Below, one piece after another: positions 33,869 to 43,836 of a DNA stretch of 64,000 nucleotides (the first letter of the stretch is position 1; each line of letters begins with the position of its first letter). The notes under the pieces are model-generated. The model made no database searches, was not told the DNA's origin, and was given only the letters and a program-made list of their open reading frames with translations. Origin of the DNA: Paraburkholderia sp. Ac-20340 (GTDB taxonomy: Bacteria > Pseudomonadota > Gammaproteobacteria > Burkholderiales > Burkholderiaceae). The DNA lies in NCBI RefSeq assembly GCF_017104965.1, contig NZ_JAAGPR010000036.1:1-64000 (forward strand), written 5' to 3'. The translations under genes and the position numbers were made by a program.

Positions 33869-33937
33869 GTGCGTCCGAACCCCTTGTAATGCCGCGTAAT
33901 CAAAGCGGTGCAACGCGGAACCAGGAAGGAAACGACG

Positions 33938-34621
33938 ATGCTGATTTCTATCCCGAACGTCTTGACGCCCGAGCAGGTGCAGGCCATTCGTGCGCGCCTT
34001 GACCATGCGGGCGACGCGTGGGTCGACGGTCGCGCGACGGCCGGCTGGCAAGGCGCGCCGGTCAAGCGCAATCAGCAGATTGCCGAGCACACGCCGATCG
34101 CGCGCGAACTGGGCGATATCGTGCTGGCCGCGATCGAGCGCAATCCGCTTTTTATCAGCGCGGCGTTGCCGAATCAGGTCTATCCGCCGCTGTTCAATCG
34201 CTATGAAGGCGGCATGACGTTCGGCTCGCATGTCGATGGCGCGGTGCGCGTGCTGCCCAACGGCGTGAAGCTGCGCACCGATGTTTCGGTCACGCTGTTT
34301 CTTTCCGATCCCGACGAATACGACGGCGGCGAACTCGTGATCGAAGATTCCTATGGCGTGCAGGAAGTGAAGCTTCCGGCGGGCCACATGATCGTCTATC
34401 CGGCCACGAGCCTGCATCAGGTGAATCCGGTCACGCGCGGCGTGCGCGTGGGCAGCTTCTTCTGGGTGCAAAGCCTCGTGCGCGACGACACGAAACGCGC
34501 GCTGCTGTTCGACATGGACACCGCCATTCAACGCCTCAACGCGAGCGACGCGGACGCGCAGGCGCGCCGCAGTCTCGTGGGCTGCTATCACAATCTTTTG
34601 CGTATCTGGAGTGAGACGTGA
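33938..34621 (+). CDS. piuC: PKHD-type Fe(II)/2-oxoglutarate dioxygenase (PiuC/YbiX family)
   Basis: This 227-residue hydroxylase of the PKHX family carries iron ligands H-x-D in FGSHVDGAV (near 97-99) and a distal H in TSLHQVNPV (near 159), plus the 2-oxoglutarate-binding R in VTRGVRVG. Such genes regularly follow Fiu/PiuA receptors and are iron-regulated; the natural substrate is not established. ATG 33938 follows an AGGAAGG site. The end overlaps the next gene by 4 nt (GTGA). Confidence 0.9.
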   Translation: MLISIPNVLTPEQVQAIRARLDHAGDAWVDGRATAGWQGAPVKRNQQIAEHTPIARELGDIVLAAIERNPLFISAALPNQVYPPLFNRYEGGMTFGSHVDGAVRVLPNGVKLRTDVSVTLFLSDPDEYDGGELVIEDSYGVQEVKLPAGHMIVYPATSLHQVNPVTRGVRVGSFFWVQSLVRDDTKRALLFDMDTAIQRLNASDADAQARRSLVGCYHNLLRIWSET

Positions 34622-35301
34622 GTTCTGCTGACAACGCCGTTTTAATCGACGATCAACAACGTAGCGAGCGCACGAAGCGTTCGCGGCGCGCCACCTTTAT
34701 CAAGTGGCTGCGCAAGGTGCATGGCTGGGTCGGTTTGTGGGGCGCGGCGCTTGGCCTGCTGTTTGGCGTGACGGGTTTCGTGCTCAATCACCGGATGGAG
34801 CCGTTGCGGATTTCGCCGGGCGCACCGCAGGTTTCGTCGATGCAGCTCGACGTGCCCGATCCCGCGCCCGAAACGCCGCGCGACATGGTCAAGTGGCTCA
34901 AGTCGCAACCCGATCTGAAGCTGCCGCCGCACATGGGCCGCGTGCAGAAGGAGCCCTCGCACAAGGTCGCGTGGGGCGATCGCACCGTGATGCAGCCCGA
35001 ACACTGGCAGATCATGTTCGCCGCGCCGCATGAAAGCGTGAGCGCCGAATACTGGGTCGGCGACGATGCCATCACGCTCAAGCGCTCCGACAATTCGCTG
35101 ATGGCGACCATCACGAATCTGCACAAGGGCGTGGGCATGAGCATCGGCTGGGTGCTGTTTATCGACACCTTCGCGGGCGCGCTGATTCTGCTTTCGCTCA
35201 CCGGCGTGCTGCTGTGGACCGAACTGAACAAGCGCAAGACGGTGGGGGCCGTGCTGTTGATCGGCTCGATCGTCGTGGCGGTGTGTGTCGGGCTCGCCTG
35301 A
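34618..35301 (+). CDS. PepSY-associated membrane protein (PiuB-like)
   Basis: This 227-residue protein has membrane segments at about 36-57, 173-195 and 203-224 and the family opening [20 protein letters not shown], with [12 protein letters not shown] before the second helix. The periplasmic part of about 110 residues lies between. Such proteins accompany siderophore receptors and may act in ferric-siderophore reduction or sensing. GTG 34618 overlaps the piuC stop, so translation is coupled. Confidence 0.85.
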   Translation: MSSADNAVLIDDQQRSERTKRSRRATFIKWLRKVHGWVGLWGAALGLLFGVTGFVLNHRMEPLRISPGAPQVSSMQLDVPDPAPETPRDMVKWLKSQPDLKLPPHMGRVQKEPSHKVAWGDRTVMQPEHWQIMFAAPHESVSAEYWVGDDAITLKRSDNSLMATITNLHKGVGMSIGWVLFIDTFAGALILLSLTGVLLWTELNKRKTVGAVLLIGSIVVAVCVGLA

Positions 35302-35316
35302 GTTTGAGTTTTAGCT

Positions 35317-36246
35317 TTAGTTAGGCGGGGTCGTGTTGCCCAGGTGTTGCGCAAGATAGTCGATGAACGCGCGCACCTTGGGCGGCAAAAAACGGTTGGG
35401 CGGATAGAGCAGCCAGACCGGTCCCCGATAGGCCCGCGCCTCGAAAATCCACTCGGGCAGCACCTGCACGAGCCGGCCGTCGCGCAACGCGTCGGCCGCC
35501 GTGAATTCCGGCAGGCAGGCGATGCCCCAGTCTTCCAGCGCCGCTTCGCAGCGCGCGCCCGCGTGATTGGCGATATAGCGGCCTTTCACTTCCACGGTCT
35601 GCGTTTGCGCGCCCTGACGCAGGCGCCAGCGATGATCGTCGGCGGTTTCTCCCAGCCATAGGCAATCGTGTTGCGCCAGTTCGCGCGGTTCGCGCGGCGT
35701 GCCGCGCGCGGCCAGATACGCGGGCGACGCGCACAGCAGCCAGCGCACGGCGCCCAACTGACGCGCGGCGAGGCCCGGCGGCGGCGTGTGCGTCGGACGG
35801 ATCACGAGATCGAGGTTGTCGCGCAAGGGATCGGCTTCGTGGTCGGTGAAGACGAGTTGCACGTCCACATCGGCGAATTCGCGCAGAAAGCCTGGAATCA
35901 GCGGATGAATCACGGTTTTTGCATAAGCCGTGGGCGCGGCCACGCTCACGCGACCTTGCGGCTTTGCGGCGAGCTGGCCCGCCGCGTCGATGGCGCCCGC
36001 CGCCGCGCCGACCATATCCCGGCAATGCCGATAGACCTGCTCGCCCGATTCCGTCACGCGGATCTGGCGCGTCGAACGTTCCAGCAAACGCGCGCCCAGC
36101 GCCTCTTCCAGCCGTTTGATCTGGCGGCTGACCGTCGATGGCGTGCTGCCCAACTGGCGCGCCGCGACCGAGAAATTGCCGGCTTCGACCACGCGCGCAA
36201 AGGTGGCGAGATCGGGTAACAGGGCGAACAGGTCGGTTGGGTTCAT
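35317..36246 (-). CDS. LysR family transcriptional regulator
   Basis: This 309-residue protein has an N-terminal winged helix (FARVVEAGNFSVAARQLGSTPSTVSRQIKRLE split over 15-50) and a C-terminal substrate-binding fold with VSVAAPTAYAKTVIHP and GIACLPEF. It is divergent from the EamA transporter gene with 101 bp between starts, so it likely controls that transporter and itself. The inducer is unknown. Confidence 0.88.
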   Translation of the reverse strand: MNPTDLFALLPDLATFARVVEAGNFSVAARQLGSTPSTVSRQIKRLEEALGARLLERSTRQIRVTESGEQVYRHCRDMVGAAAGAIDAAGQLAAKPQGRVSVAAPTAYAKTVIHPLIPGFLREFADVDVQLVFTDHEADPLRDNLDLVIRPTHTPPPGLAARQLGAVRWLLCASPAYLAARGTPREPRELAQHDCLWLGETADDHRWRLRQGAQTQTVEVKGRYIANHAGARCEAALEDWGIACLPEFTAADALRDGRLVQVLPEWIFEARAYRGPVWLLYPPNRFLPPKVRAFIDYLAQHLGNTTPPN

Positions 36247-36347
36247 CTGTGCGTGGGCGACATAAAAGATGTTCGTGTCAGGCTGATTATCGCCATGAAT
36301 GCAAAGCAGGACAATGGCCGCTCTCGCCATCGATGAGGTCCGCTGCC

Positions 36348-37271
36348 ATGTTTTCGCGCTTCGCCCGCCTGATGCATCTCGCCGACTGGCTGCTGCTGGC
36401 CGTCGCGTTCGTTTGGGGCACGAGTTACGGCGTGGTCAAGCACGCGCTGGCGTTTTATCCGGTGCTGGGCTTGCTGGCGCTGCGCTTCGGCATCACGTTC
36501 GTGCTGCTCGCGCCTGCATTGCGCACGCTGCGCCTGGCGTCGCGGCGTGCGTTGGGCGGGGCGCTGCTCGCGGGCGCGCTGTTGCTCGGCATCTTTTTGT
36601 GCGAGACCTTTGGCGTGATGCTGACGCGCGCATCCAATGCGGCGTTTCTGATCAGCCTGTGCGTGGTGCTGACGCCGCTGGTGGAGTGGGCGATGTTGCG
36701 GCGGCGTCCCGCGCGCGCCGAGTGGCTGGCGGTCGCGGCTTCGCTTGCGGGCGCGTGGCTGCTGACCGGCGGCGCCTATGTGCCGAATACCGGCGACGGG
36801 CTCATTCTGCTGGCCGCGCTCCTGCGGGCGATTTCCGTGTGCGTGACCAAGCGCGTGATGCGCGACTCCGCGCTCGATCCGCTTGCCGTGACGGCCGTGC
36901 AGGCGGGCTGCGTGACCTTGGGCAGCACGGCGCTTGCGCTGGCGTTCGCGCCGCAACAGTGGCAGGCGCTACCTGCATTCGCCGGACACGGCGCGTTCTG
37001 GTTGAGCGTGGCGTGGCTCGTGCTGGCCTGCACGCTCTTCGCGTTCTTCGTGCAGAACTACGCCGTGCGCCGCAGCAGCCCGACGCGCGTGGCCTTGCTG
37101 ATGGGCAGCGAACCGGCGTTCGGCGCGCTGTTCGCCTGCGTGTGGCTGGGCGAGCGGTTGAGCGCCGCCGCGTGGATGGGCGGCGCGCTGATCGTCGCCG
37201 CGTCGCTGCTGGCGACAGTGCAATGGAAGCGCGCCGGCGCAGCGGCGCTCAGCGAAACCGCCAGCGCCTGA
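36348..37271 (+). CDS. EamA/DMT family transporter
   Basis: This 307-residue inner-membrane protein has ten predicted helices in two EamA halves. The first contains AFVWGTSYGVVKHAL and LRFGITFVLL, the second ends with GSEPAFGALFACVWLGERLS, the classic repeat-2 signature. These carriers export amino acids or other metabolites. ATG 36348 has a GAGG site; an in-frame ATG 15 nt upstream is possible. Confidence 0.88.
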   Translation: MFSRFARLMHLADWLLLAVAFVWGTSYGVVKHALAFYPVLGLLALRFGITFVLLAPALRTLRLASRRALGGALLAGALLLGIFLCETFGVMLTRASNAAFLISLCVVLTPLVEWAMLRRRPARAEWLAVAASLAGAWLLTGGAYVPNTGDGLILLAALLRAISVCVTKRVMRDSALDPLAVTAVQAGCVTLGSTALALAFAPQQWQALPAFAGHGAFWLSVAWLVLACTLFAFFVQNYAVRRSSPTRVALLMGSEPAFGALFACVWLGERLSAAAWMGGALIVAASLLATVQWKRAGAAALSETASA

Positions 37272-37284
37272 ATGCGCGAGCGCT

Positions 37285-38055
37285 TTAGTCCTGCACGCCG
37301 CGTTTGCGCAGCAGATACGTATCCATGATCCAGCCGTTCGCTTCGCGCGCTTCGGCGCGCACGCGCACGATCTCGTCTTTCACCTCGTCTAGCGGCCCCG
37401 CTACGAGGATTTCATCGGGCGTGCCTACATACGCGCCCCAATAAATGTCGAGATCCTCGCCGGCGATCTGCGTATAGGCGTTCTGTGCGTCGAGCATCAC
37501 CACGGCGCTGTCGGCATCGTCGGGAAAGCCGTTTTCCACCAGCCTGCGCCCCGTCGTAATGCTCACAGGCTTGCCGATAAAGTTCAGCGGCACGCGATGC
37601 TTCGCCGCCAGCGCCTGCACGCTGCTGATGCCCGGAATCACCTCGAAATCGAATGCCACGCGCCCTTCGGCCAGAATCGCGTCGAGAATGCGGATCGTGC
37701 TGTCGTACAGCGACGGATCGCCCCAGACCAGAAACGCGCCGCATTGCCCATCGGCGAGTTCGTTCTCGATCAGCCCTTCGAACACGCGCTGCTTGTCGCG
37801 ATTGAGTTCGTCGACGGCGGCCTTGTATTCGACGCCGTCACGTCGACGTTCCGGGCTCGTGGCTTCCACGATGCGATAATCAGGATTCCGTATGAAGCGT
37901 GCGCAGATCTCCTTGCGCAGCGCCACGAGCTTGTCTTTTGCCGCGCCCTTGTCCATCACGAAGAACACATTGGCGGCGTTGAGCGCCTCGATGGCCTGTA
38001 TGGTCAGATAGTTCGGGTCGCCCGCACCAATGCCGATGATCAGAATCTTTTTCAC
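37285..38055 (-). CDS. cobF: precorrin-6A synthase (deacetylating)
   Basis: This 256-residue cobalamin-pathway methyltransferase removes the acetyl fragment from precorrin-5 and methylates C-1 in the aerobic B12 route. The tetrapyrrole methylase core is clear (IIGIGAGDPNYLTIQA, VWGDPSLYDSTIRI, VIPGISSVQALAA, WGAYVGTPDEIL). The start is GTG 38055, overlapping the TGA of the upstream regulator (GTGA). No other cob genes are in the window, so it is separated from the main cluster and coupled to metR. Confidence 0.92.
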   Translation of the reverse strand: MKKILIIGIGAGDPNYLTIQAIEALNAANVFFVMDKGAAKDKLVALRKEICARFIRNPDYRIVEATSPERRRDGVEYKAAVDELNRDKQRVFEGLIENELADGQCGAFLVWGDPSLYDSTIRILDAILAEGRVAFDFEVIPGISSVQALAAKHRVPLNFIGKPVSITTGRRLVENGFPDDADSAVVMLDAQNAYTQIAGEDLDIYWGAYVGTPDEILVAGPLDEVKDEIVRVRAEAREANGWIMDTYLLRKRGVQD

Positions 38056-38993
38056 GTCGTAGTTCCGGTGAGTGAGTCGTCCGCGAGGAGTTCGATAGCG
38101 TCGAGTTGTGTGGCGCAGATATCGCGCACGATGGTCACGAAATCGGCGAAATAAGGGCGCGTGGCGATGGCTTTGGGGGCGATCGCGTAAAGCTCGCTCC
38201 ACAGGCCTTTCGCGCCCACGCGCCGCGCGAGCACGTAATCGTGATCGACATAGCTTTTCACGCCCCAGTTGGGCAGCGCGGCAATGCCGCGCCGGCTTGC
38301 CACCAGCTGCATGATGGCGATGGTCAATTCCGCCGTGCGGCGCTCCAGCTTGATGCCCGCGGGTTCCAGCACTTCGCGGATCAAGTCGATGCGCGATTCC
38401 GGCACGGGATAGGTGATGAGCGTTTCGTCGCGCAGGTCGTCTGCGTTGAGCTTGCGGCGATTGCGCAGCCGATGCTCGTTGGCCATCACCACGAGAATCT
38501 CGAAGCGAAACAGCGGCGCGACCGTGAGCGAGCGGCGCGCGCGCGGCTTCGAGCCGATCACCACATCGGCTTTGCCTTCGGCGATCAAACGCATGGGATC
38601 GGCGTGAAAGCCCGCGACGAGATCGACCTCGACCTCGGGCCAGCGGCGGCGGAATTCGTCCATCACCGGCATCAGCCAGTCGAAACAGGTATGGCATTCG
38701 AGCACGATGCGCAATTCGCCGCGCGCGTCGCCCTTCAGGCGCACGAGATCGCGCTCGGCGGCGGCCACGCCGGCCAGCGTCTCGCGCGCGAGCGCGAGCA
38801 GGCGTTCGCCCGCCGCCGTAAAGCGCAGCCCCTGACGCGTGCGCTCGAATAGCGAAACGCCGTAATGGCTTTCGATGTCGCGGATCTGGTGCGAAAGCGC
38901 CGACTGGCTCAAATGCACGCGCGCGGCGGCGGCCACGAGCTTGCCCGAATCGGCGATGGCGACGAGCGAGCGCAAATGACGGATTTCGATCAT
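38052..38993 (-). CDS. metR: LysR-type activator of methionine genes
   Basis: This 313-residue LysR protein has an HTH at 1-60 (LVAAAARVHLSQSALSHQIRDIE) and the MetR-like effector domain (VLECHTCFDWLMPVMDEFR; DVVIGS). It is divergent from metE with 143 bp between starts, the standard metR-metE layout. MetR is activated by homocysteine. Overlap with cobF at the 3' end is unusual. Confidence 0.9.
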   Translation of the reverse strand: MIEIRHLRSLVAIADSGKLVAAAARVHLSQSALSHQIRDIESHYGVSLFERTRQGLRFTAAGERLLALARETLAGVAAAERDLVRLKGDARGELRIVLECHTCFDWLMPVMDEFRRRWPEVEVDLVAGFHADPMRLIAEGKADVVIGSKPRARRSLTVAPLFRFEILVVMANEHRLRNRRKLNADDLRDETLITYPVPESRIDLIREVLEPAGIKLERRTAELTIAIMQLVASRRGIAALPNWGVKSYVDHDYVLARRVGAKGLWSELYAIAPKAIATRPYFADFVTIVRDICATQLDAIELLADDSLTGTTT

Positions 38994-39035
38994 GCGGCTT
39001 CGCTTGGGCCGTGCGGCCCGGCAAAAAACTGGATA

Positions 39036-39048
39036 TGAATTTGGCTCA
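39036..39048 (+). promoter_or_regulatory. candidate MetR binding site
   Basis: TGAATTTGGCTCA in the metR-metE gap matches the MetR consensus TGAA-N5-TTCA with one change. It lies about 90 bp before metE. Confidence 0.45.
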
Positions 39049-39136
39049 TACAACGATGAAAACATGTCGCTTGAAGAATGATAGCGCGACTTCGACAATG
39101 CCCCGCTAAACAGGACATTTGCAGACTCGATCGACC

Positions 39137-41440
39137 ATGGCACGCACTCATATTTCCGGCTTTCCCCGCATCGGCGCGCAGCGCGAACTGAAGTTCGCGC
39201 AGGAGGCGTTCTGGCGCGGCGAAATCGACGAAGCCCGTCTGCATGACGTAGGCGCTGGCCTGCGTGCGCGTCACGGACTGATGCAACGCGACGCGGGTCT
39301 GGACTTCGTGTGTGCGGGCGACTTCGCCTGGTACGACCCGATGCTGAGCATGAGCGCGCTGCTGGGCGCCTTGCCGGAGCGTTTCGGTTTCGACCCGCGT
39401 ACGCTGACGCTCGCGCAGTACTTCGCGCTCGCACGCGGCAACGCGCAGCAACCGGCGCTGGAAATGACGAAGTGGTTCGACACGAACTATCACTACATCG
39501 TGCCGGAGATCGACGCCGATACGCGTTTTGACGGTGGCGTGGACTGGTTTTACGAAGAAGTGGGCGAGGCGCAGGCGCTCGGGCGCGCGGTCAAGCCGGT
39601 GCTGATCGGCCCGATTACGTGGCTGTGGCTCGCCAAGAGCCGCGTGCCCGGTTTCGATCGTTTGTGGTTGCTGCCGCGCTTGCTGGTGCGTTACACGCGC
39701 ATTCTGGAGGCGCTGAAGGCGCGCGGCATCGAATGGGTGCAAATCGACGAGCCCGCACTGTGCTGCGATCTCGAAGACGACTGGCTGGCGGCGTTCGGCG
39801 CTGCGTATGAAGCGCTCGGCGAAAGCGAGGTCAAACTGCTGATCGGCACGTATTTCGGCTCGGCGGCGCAACATGCGGCGCGCGTGGCCGCGCTGCCGGT
39901 GCACGGTATTCACGTCGATCTGGTGCGTGCGCCGGAACAACTCGACGTATGGCGCGCGGCGCTGCGCGACGATCAGGTTCTTTCGGCAGGCGTAATCGAC
40001 GGTCGCAATGTCTGGCGCGCCGATCTCGCTGCAATCGCCGATACGTTGCTCGACACGCATGTGCAATTGGGCGAGCGTCTGTGGATTGCGCCGTCGTGCT
40101 CGCTGGCGCATGTGCCGGTTTCGCTCGACGGCGAGCGCAAGCTCGGTGCGCAGATCAAGTCGTGGCTCGCCTTCGCCACAGAAAAGCTCGCAGAAGTCAG
40201 CGCCGTTGCGCTGGCGCTGACCGATCGCGCCGCCGCGCAGGCGCAACTCGATGCGGCGAGCGCGGCGCTGGCGGCACGCTCGCAATCGTCGGCGGTCGTG
40301 AATACGCTGGTGCAGCGTCGAACGGCGGCGGTGACGGATGCGATGGCGCAGCGCAAGAGCGCATTCGAGGTGCGCGAGCGTCTGCAGCGCACCGCACTGC
40401 GTCTGCCGCTCATGCCCACCACGACGATCGGCTCGTTCCCGCAGACGGCGTCGATCCGCGAGACCCGCGCTGCTTACCGTCGCGGCGAACTGCGTGCGCT
40501 CGACTATCTGGAGCGCATGCGCGAGGAGACCGCGGATTCGGTGCGCCGCCAGGAAGCGCTGGGACTCGACGTGCTCGTGCACGGCGAAGCCGAGCGCAAC
40601 GATATGGTCGAATATTTCGCCGAGCAACTGTGGGGTTTCGCCGTCACGGAAAACGGCTGGGTGCAGAGCTATGGCTCGCGCTGCGTGAAGCCGCCGCTGA
40701 TTTACGGCGATGTGTATCGTCCCGAGCCGATTACGGTGGAGGCGATCCGCTACGCACAATCGCTCACGACGCGTCCGCTCAAGGGCATGCTGACCGGGCC
40801 GGTGACGCTGCTGCAATGGTCTTTCGTGCGCGACGACCAGTCGCGTGCGACCACGGCGCTGCAACTGGCGCTGGCGATTCGCGACGAAGCGGTCGATCTG
40901 GAGAAAGCGGGCATCGGCATCGTGCAGATCGATGAACCGGCGTTTCGTGAAGGCGCGCCGCTGCGCCGCGAGGCAAGCGATGCGTATTTCGCGTGGGCGG
41001 TGCGTGCGTTTCGTGTGGCGTCGTCCGGTGTTGCGGACTCGACGCAGATTCACACGCACATGTGTTATTCGGAATTCAATGCGGTGCTGCCTTCCATTGC
41101 CGCGCTGGATGCGGATGTGATCACGATCGAAACGTCACGTTCGGCGATGGAATTGCTCGATGCGTTCGGCGATTTCGAGTATCCGAATGCAATTGGGCCC
41201 GGCGTGTACGACATTCATTCGCCGCGCGTGCCGCATACCGATGAAATGGTGCGCCTGATCGAGCGCGCCTGCGAAACGATTCCCGCCGCACGGCTTTGGG
41301 TGAATCCGGATTGCGGCCTGAAAACGCGCGCGTGGGCGGAAACCGAAGCGGCGCTGCGCAATATGGTGAGCGCCGCGCGCGTGTTGCGCGAGCGTTATGC
41401 GGCGAATACGAACGAGACGGCGGTGCCGGTGGCGGCATAA
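39137..41440 (+). CDS. metE: cobalamin-independent methionine synthase
   Basis: This 767-residue enzyme transfers a methyl group from 5-methyltetrahydropteroyltri-L-glutamate to homocysteine. The two (beta-alpha)8 halves are complete. Zinc ligands appear in [11 protein letters not shown] (H and C) and [10 protein letters not shown] (C) near the C-terminus, and [10 protein letters not shown] opens the catalytic half. ATG 39137 begins the conserved ISGFPRIG region within five residues. Expression should be driven by MetR. Confidence 0.95.
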   Translation: MARTHISGFPRIGAQRELKFAQEAFWRGEIDEARLHDVGAGLRARHGLMQRDAGLDFVCAGDFAWYDPMLSMSALLGALPERFGFDPRTLTLAQYFALARGNAQQPALEMTKWFDTNYHYIVPEIDADTRFDGGVDWFYEEVGEAQALGRAVKPVLIGPITWLWLAKSRVPGFDRLWLLPRLLVRYTRILEALKARGIEWVQIDEPALCCDLEDDWLAAFGAAYEALGESEVKLLIGTYFGSAAQHAARVAALPVHGIHVDLVRAPEQLDVWRAALRDDQVLSAGVIDGRNVWRADLAAIADTLLDTHVQLGERLWIAPSCSLAHVPVSLDGERKLGAQIKSWLAFATEKLAEVSAVALALTDRAAAQAQLDAASAALAARSQSSAVVNTLVQRRTAAVTDAMAQRKSAFEVRERLQRTALRLPLMPTTTIGSFPQTASIRETRAAYRRGELRALDYLERMREETADSVRRQEALGLDVLVHGEAERNDMVEYFAEQLWGFAVTENGWVQSYGSRCVKPPLIYGDVYRPEPITVEAIRYAQSLTTRPLKGMLTGPVTLLQWSFVRDDQSRATTALQLALAIRDEAVDLEKAGIGIVQIDEPAFREGAPLRREASDAYFAWAVRAFRVASSGVADSTQIHTHMCYSEFNAVLPSIAALDADVITIETSRSAMELLDAFGDFEYPNAIGPGVYDIHSPRVPHTDEMVRLIERACETIPAARLWVNPDCGLKTRAWAETEAALRNMVSAARVLRERYAANTNETAVPVAA

Positions 41441-41565
41441 GTTTGATTGCGCGCGATTGCGTTTTAGCGCGCCACAGTAATTTTCTTCAATACGCTCGGC
41501 TTCTGCTTGCGTACGCTCGACGGTGAATCATCGCCGTCGGGCGTATCGAGGAGAACACGAGCATC

Positions 41566-42153
41566 ATGAGTACCGCACTTTCGATGGCCGCTTTCGCGCT
41601 GGCCACGTCCATCACGCCCGGTCCTGTGAATATCGTCGCGCTGGGCGCGGGCGCACGTTATGGTTTGCGCGCGAGCCTGCGCCACGTCACGGGCGCGACG
41701 GTGGGCTTTGCGTTGCTGCTGCTTTTAATCGGCCTCGGTCTGCATGAACTGCTGGCGCAATGGCCGTCGCTAACACATGCGATCGAATACGCGGGCGTTG
41801 CGTTTCTGCTTTACGTCGCGTGGAAACTCGCCACCGACGATGGCCGTATCGATTCGAATCGCAGCGCGCGCGGCCCCAGACTACTCACAGGCGCCGCGAT
41901 GCAATGGCTCAATCCCAAGGCGTGGCTGGCTTCGGTGGCGGGAATGGGCGCGTATGCGGCTTCGGGCGATAAAGCGATCGTCTGGCAGTTCGCGGCGATT
42001 TACTTCGTGGTTTGCTACGCGTCGATTGCGTGCTGGGCGTGGGCGGGCGCTTCGCTGCGCCAGGCGCTGCGCGAACCTTCGCGCGTGCGCTTGGTGAATC
42101 GCGCCATGGCGCTGTTGCTGGCGGCAAGTGCTTTCTGGCTGCTTCTGGAATAG
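41566..42153 (+). CDS. LysE family amino-acid exporter
   Basis: This 195-residue protein has six predicted helices and the family marks SITPGPVNIVALGAGARYG near the N-terminus and MQWLNPKAWLAS in the middle. It exports an amino acid or related compound. It converges with an AraC-type regulator, a frequent partner of such carriers. Confidence 0.88.
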   Translation: MSTALSMAAFALATSITPGPVNIVALGAGARYGLRASLRHVTGATVGFALLLLLIGLGLHELLAQWPSLTHAIEYAGVAFLLYVAWKLATDDGRIDSNRSARGPRLLTGAAMQWLNPKAWLASVAGMGAYAASGDKAIVWQFAAIYFVVCYASIACWAWAGASLRQALREPSRVRLVNRAMALLLAASAFWLLLE

Positions 42154-42161
42154 CGTCGCGA

Positions 42162-42992
42162 TTAGATTCCGCGATATTGCCCCGGCGTAGCCGCCACAAA
42201 CTGCCTGAAGGCGCGTTGCAAATGCGCCTGATCGGCGAAACCGGCTTCGGCGGCGACATCGGCGATGGCGTGGCCGCGGCGCAATTGCGCGCGGCTGAAC
42301 TCGATGCGCCGGTTCACCACATAAGCATGCGGCGTGAGGCCGTATTGCTCGCGAAACGCGCGAATCAGATACGAAGGCGAAAGCTCAGCCGCCGCGCAAA
42401 TCTCTTCGAGCTTGAGCGCGCGCGTGTAGTTATCGTCGATAAACTCGGCGGCGCGCGTAATACGGCGATCGGGCGCGCACACGGCCGCGTGCTCCGGCGC
42501 GGGATTGAGCGTTTGCTGTAGCAGCGTGAAATAGTGCCGCGCCGCGCTTTCCTTGCGCGCCACGTCTTCGTGCGGATCGACCAGCACGTCATAGAGACTG
42601 TTCAAGCCGGCAAACAAGGCCTCGTCCCACGTGAGCGTCTGCTCGAAAGGACTGAACCCTTCCTGCGCGCCAAAGCCCAGTTCGTGCTGCAAACGCGCGA
42701 GCCAGTCCACGTCGATATGAAACATGCGGTATGTCCACGCCACATCGTCGGCGGGATTGCAGGCGTGGACCACTTGCGGATTGATCACGACAATCGCGCC
42801 CGCATGAATATGTTCGAGCGTATCGCCGTTCAGATAGGTGCTTCGCCCGCCCAGAATCGCGCCGATCGAAAACGTGCTGTGCGCGTGACGGCCATAGCGC
42901 ACCTTGCGGCCATCGGCGATGGCGCGCACTTCGATAAAGGGCAGGGCGTCGTCGCGCCAGAAACTGGGCGTGGCGTCGGTCGATTGCGGCAT
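42162..42992 (-). CDS. AraC family transcriptional regulator
   Basis: This 276-residue protein has an N-terminal cupin ligand domain (HAHSTFSIGAILGGRS; NPQVVHACNP) and a C-terminal pair of helix-turn-helices (LEEICAAAELSPSYLIRAFREQYG; IADVAAEAGFADQAHLQRAFRQF). It lies 9 bp from the convergent LysE gene, so it probably controls amino-acid export. Confidence 0.88.
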   Translation of the reverse strand: MPQSTDATPSFWRDDALPFIEVRAIADGRKVRYGRHAHSTFSIGAILGGRSTYLNGDTLEHIHAGAIVVINPQVVHACNPADDVAWTYRMFHIDVDWLARLQHELGFGAQEGFSPFEQTLTWDEALFAGLNSLYDVLVDPHEDVARKESAARHYFTLLQQTLNPAPEHAAVCAPDRRITRAAEFIDDNYTRALKLEEICAAAELSPSYLIRAFREQYGLTPHAYVVNRRIEFSRAQLRRGHAIADVAAEAGFADQAHLQRAFRQFVAATPGQYRGI

Positions 42993-43140
42993 GGCGAACC
43001 TCGAAAGCGATGCCTTGCAATGACGCATGGCATGAAGCCTCGATATTAACGCAGCGCGCCTAACTGATTACGAGAGAGCGTACACGCCGGTCGTGATAGC
43101 TTGATGGCCCGATTCATTTCGACCAGGACGCGCACTGCCT

Positions 43141-43656
43141 ATGAACGCCGCCACGCTCACGATCCGCACGCTGACCGAACACGATGTCGACGCCTTTCAC
43201 GCCATGCGCCTGCATGCGGCCGTGGATGCGCCGTTTGCCATCGTCCCCACGCACGAAGAGGAATCGCGCTGGACTCGCGAAGAAAACATCGCGCGTGTGC
43301 GCGAGACGGATCAGCAGGCCGTATTCGGCGCTTTCGATGGCGAAACGCTGATCGGCATCGCTGGCTGGCGGCGCGAGCAGCGCGTGAAATTCGCGCATAA
43401 ATCGCTCATCTGGGGCGTGTTCGTCGATCCTGCTTACCGTCGCACGGGCATCGGGCGGCGGCTGGTGGAAAGCGCGATTGGGCGCGCGAAAGCGAGCGGC
43501 GTCGAGCAGGTGCAACTGAGCGTAGGAGCGCAAAATTCGCGCGCGCAAACGTTGTACTCGTCGCTAGGCTTCGTGATTTACGGTCGTGAACCGCGTGCCA
43601 TGCGAATTGGGAATACGTATTTCGACGAAGAAATGATGGTGCTGATGCTCGCGTGA
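43141..43656 (+). CDS. GNAT family N-acetyltransferase
   Basis: This 171-residue acetyl-CoA-dependent transferase shows motif A as VFVDPAYRRTGIGRRLVE (R-x-x-G-I-G), with the following helix and the YSSLGFVIYGREPRA C-terminal strand. The substrate is unknown. Confidence 0.88.
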   Translation: MNAATLTIRTLTEHDVDAFHAMRLHAAVDAPFAIVPTHEEESRWTREENIARVRETDQQAVFGAFDGETLIGIAGWRREQRVKFAHKSLIWGVFVDPAYRRTGIGRRLVESAIGRAKASGVEQVQLSVGAQNSRAQTLYSSLGFVIYGREPRAMRIGNTYFDEEMMVLMLA

Positions 43657-43836
43657 ATCGATGCACAATGAATGTGAATAGACCGAATCTGTCTGTGCGT
43701 TAACGCACTAATTAAGTACATTCATCATTTCGTCATACAGCTGAGTCGATAATCCACTTCGAATAAATTGGCCTTAGTGTCACGAGGCGCGCAACGATAG
43801 CGCGCCCGGCACGAACCCAGGCTCGGGGATTTCGAC

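Noticed and set aside
38990-41059. Minus-strand open frame of about 689 codons over metE
   Set aside because: Shadow of metE with arginine/histidine-rich product.
43745-43752. GTCGATAA resembling a flagellar sigma-28 -10 element before the kinase operon
   Set aside because: The matching -35 element at the proper distance is absent.
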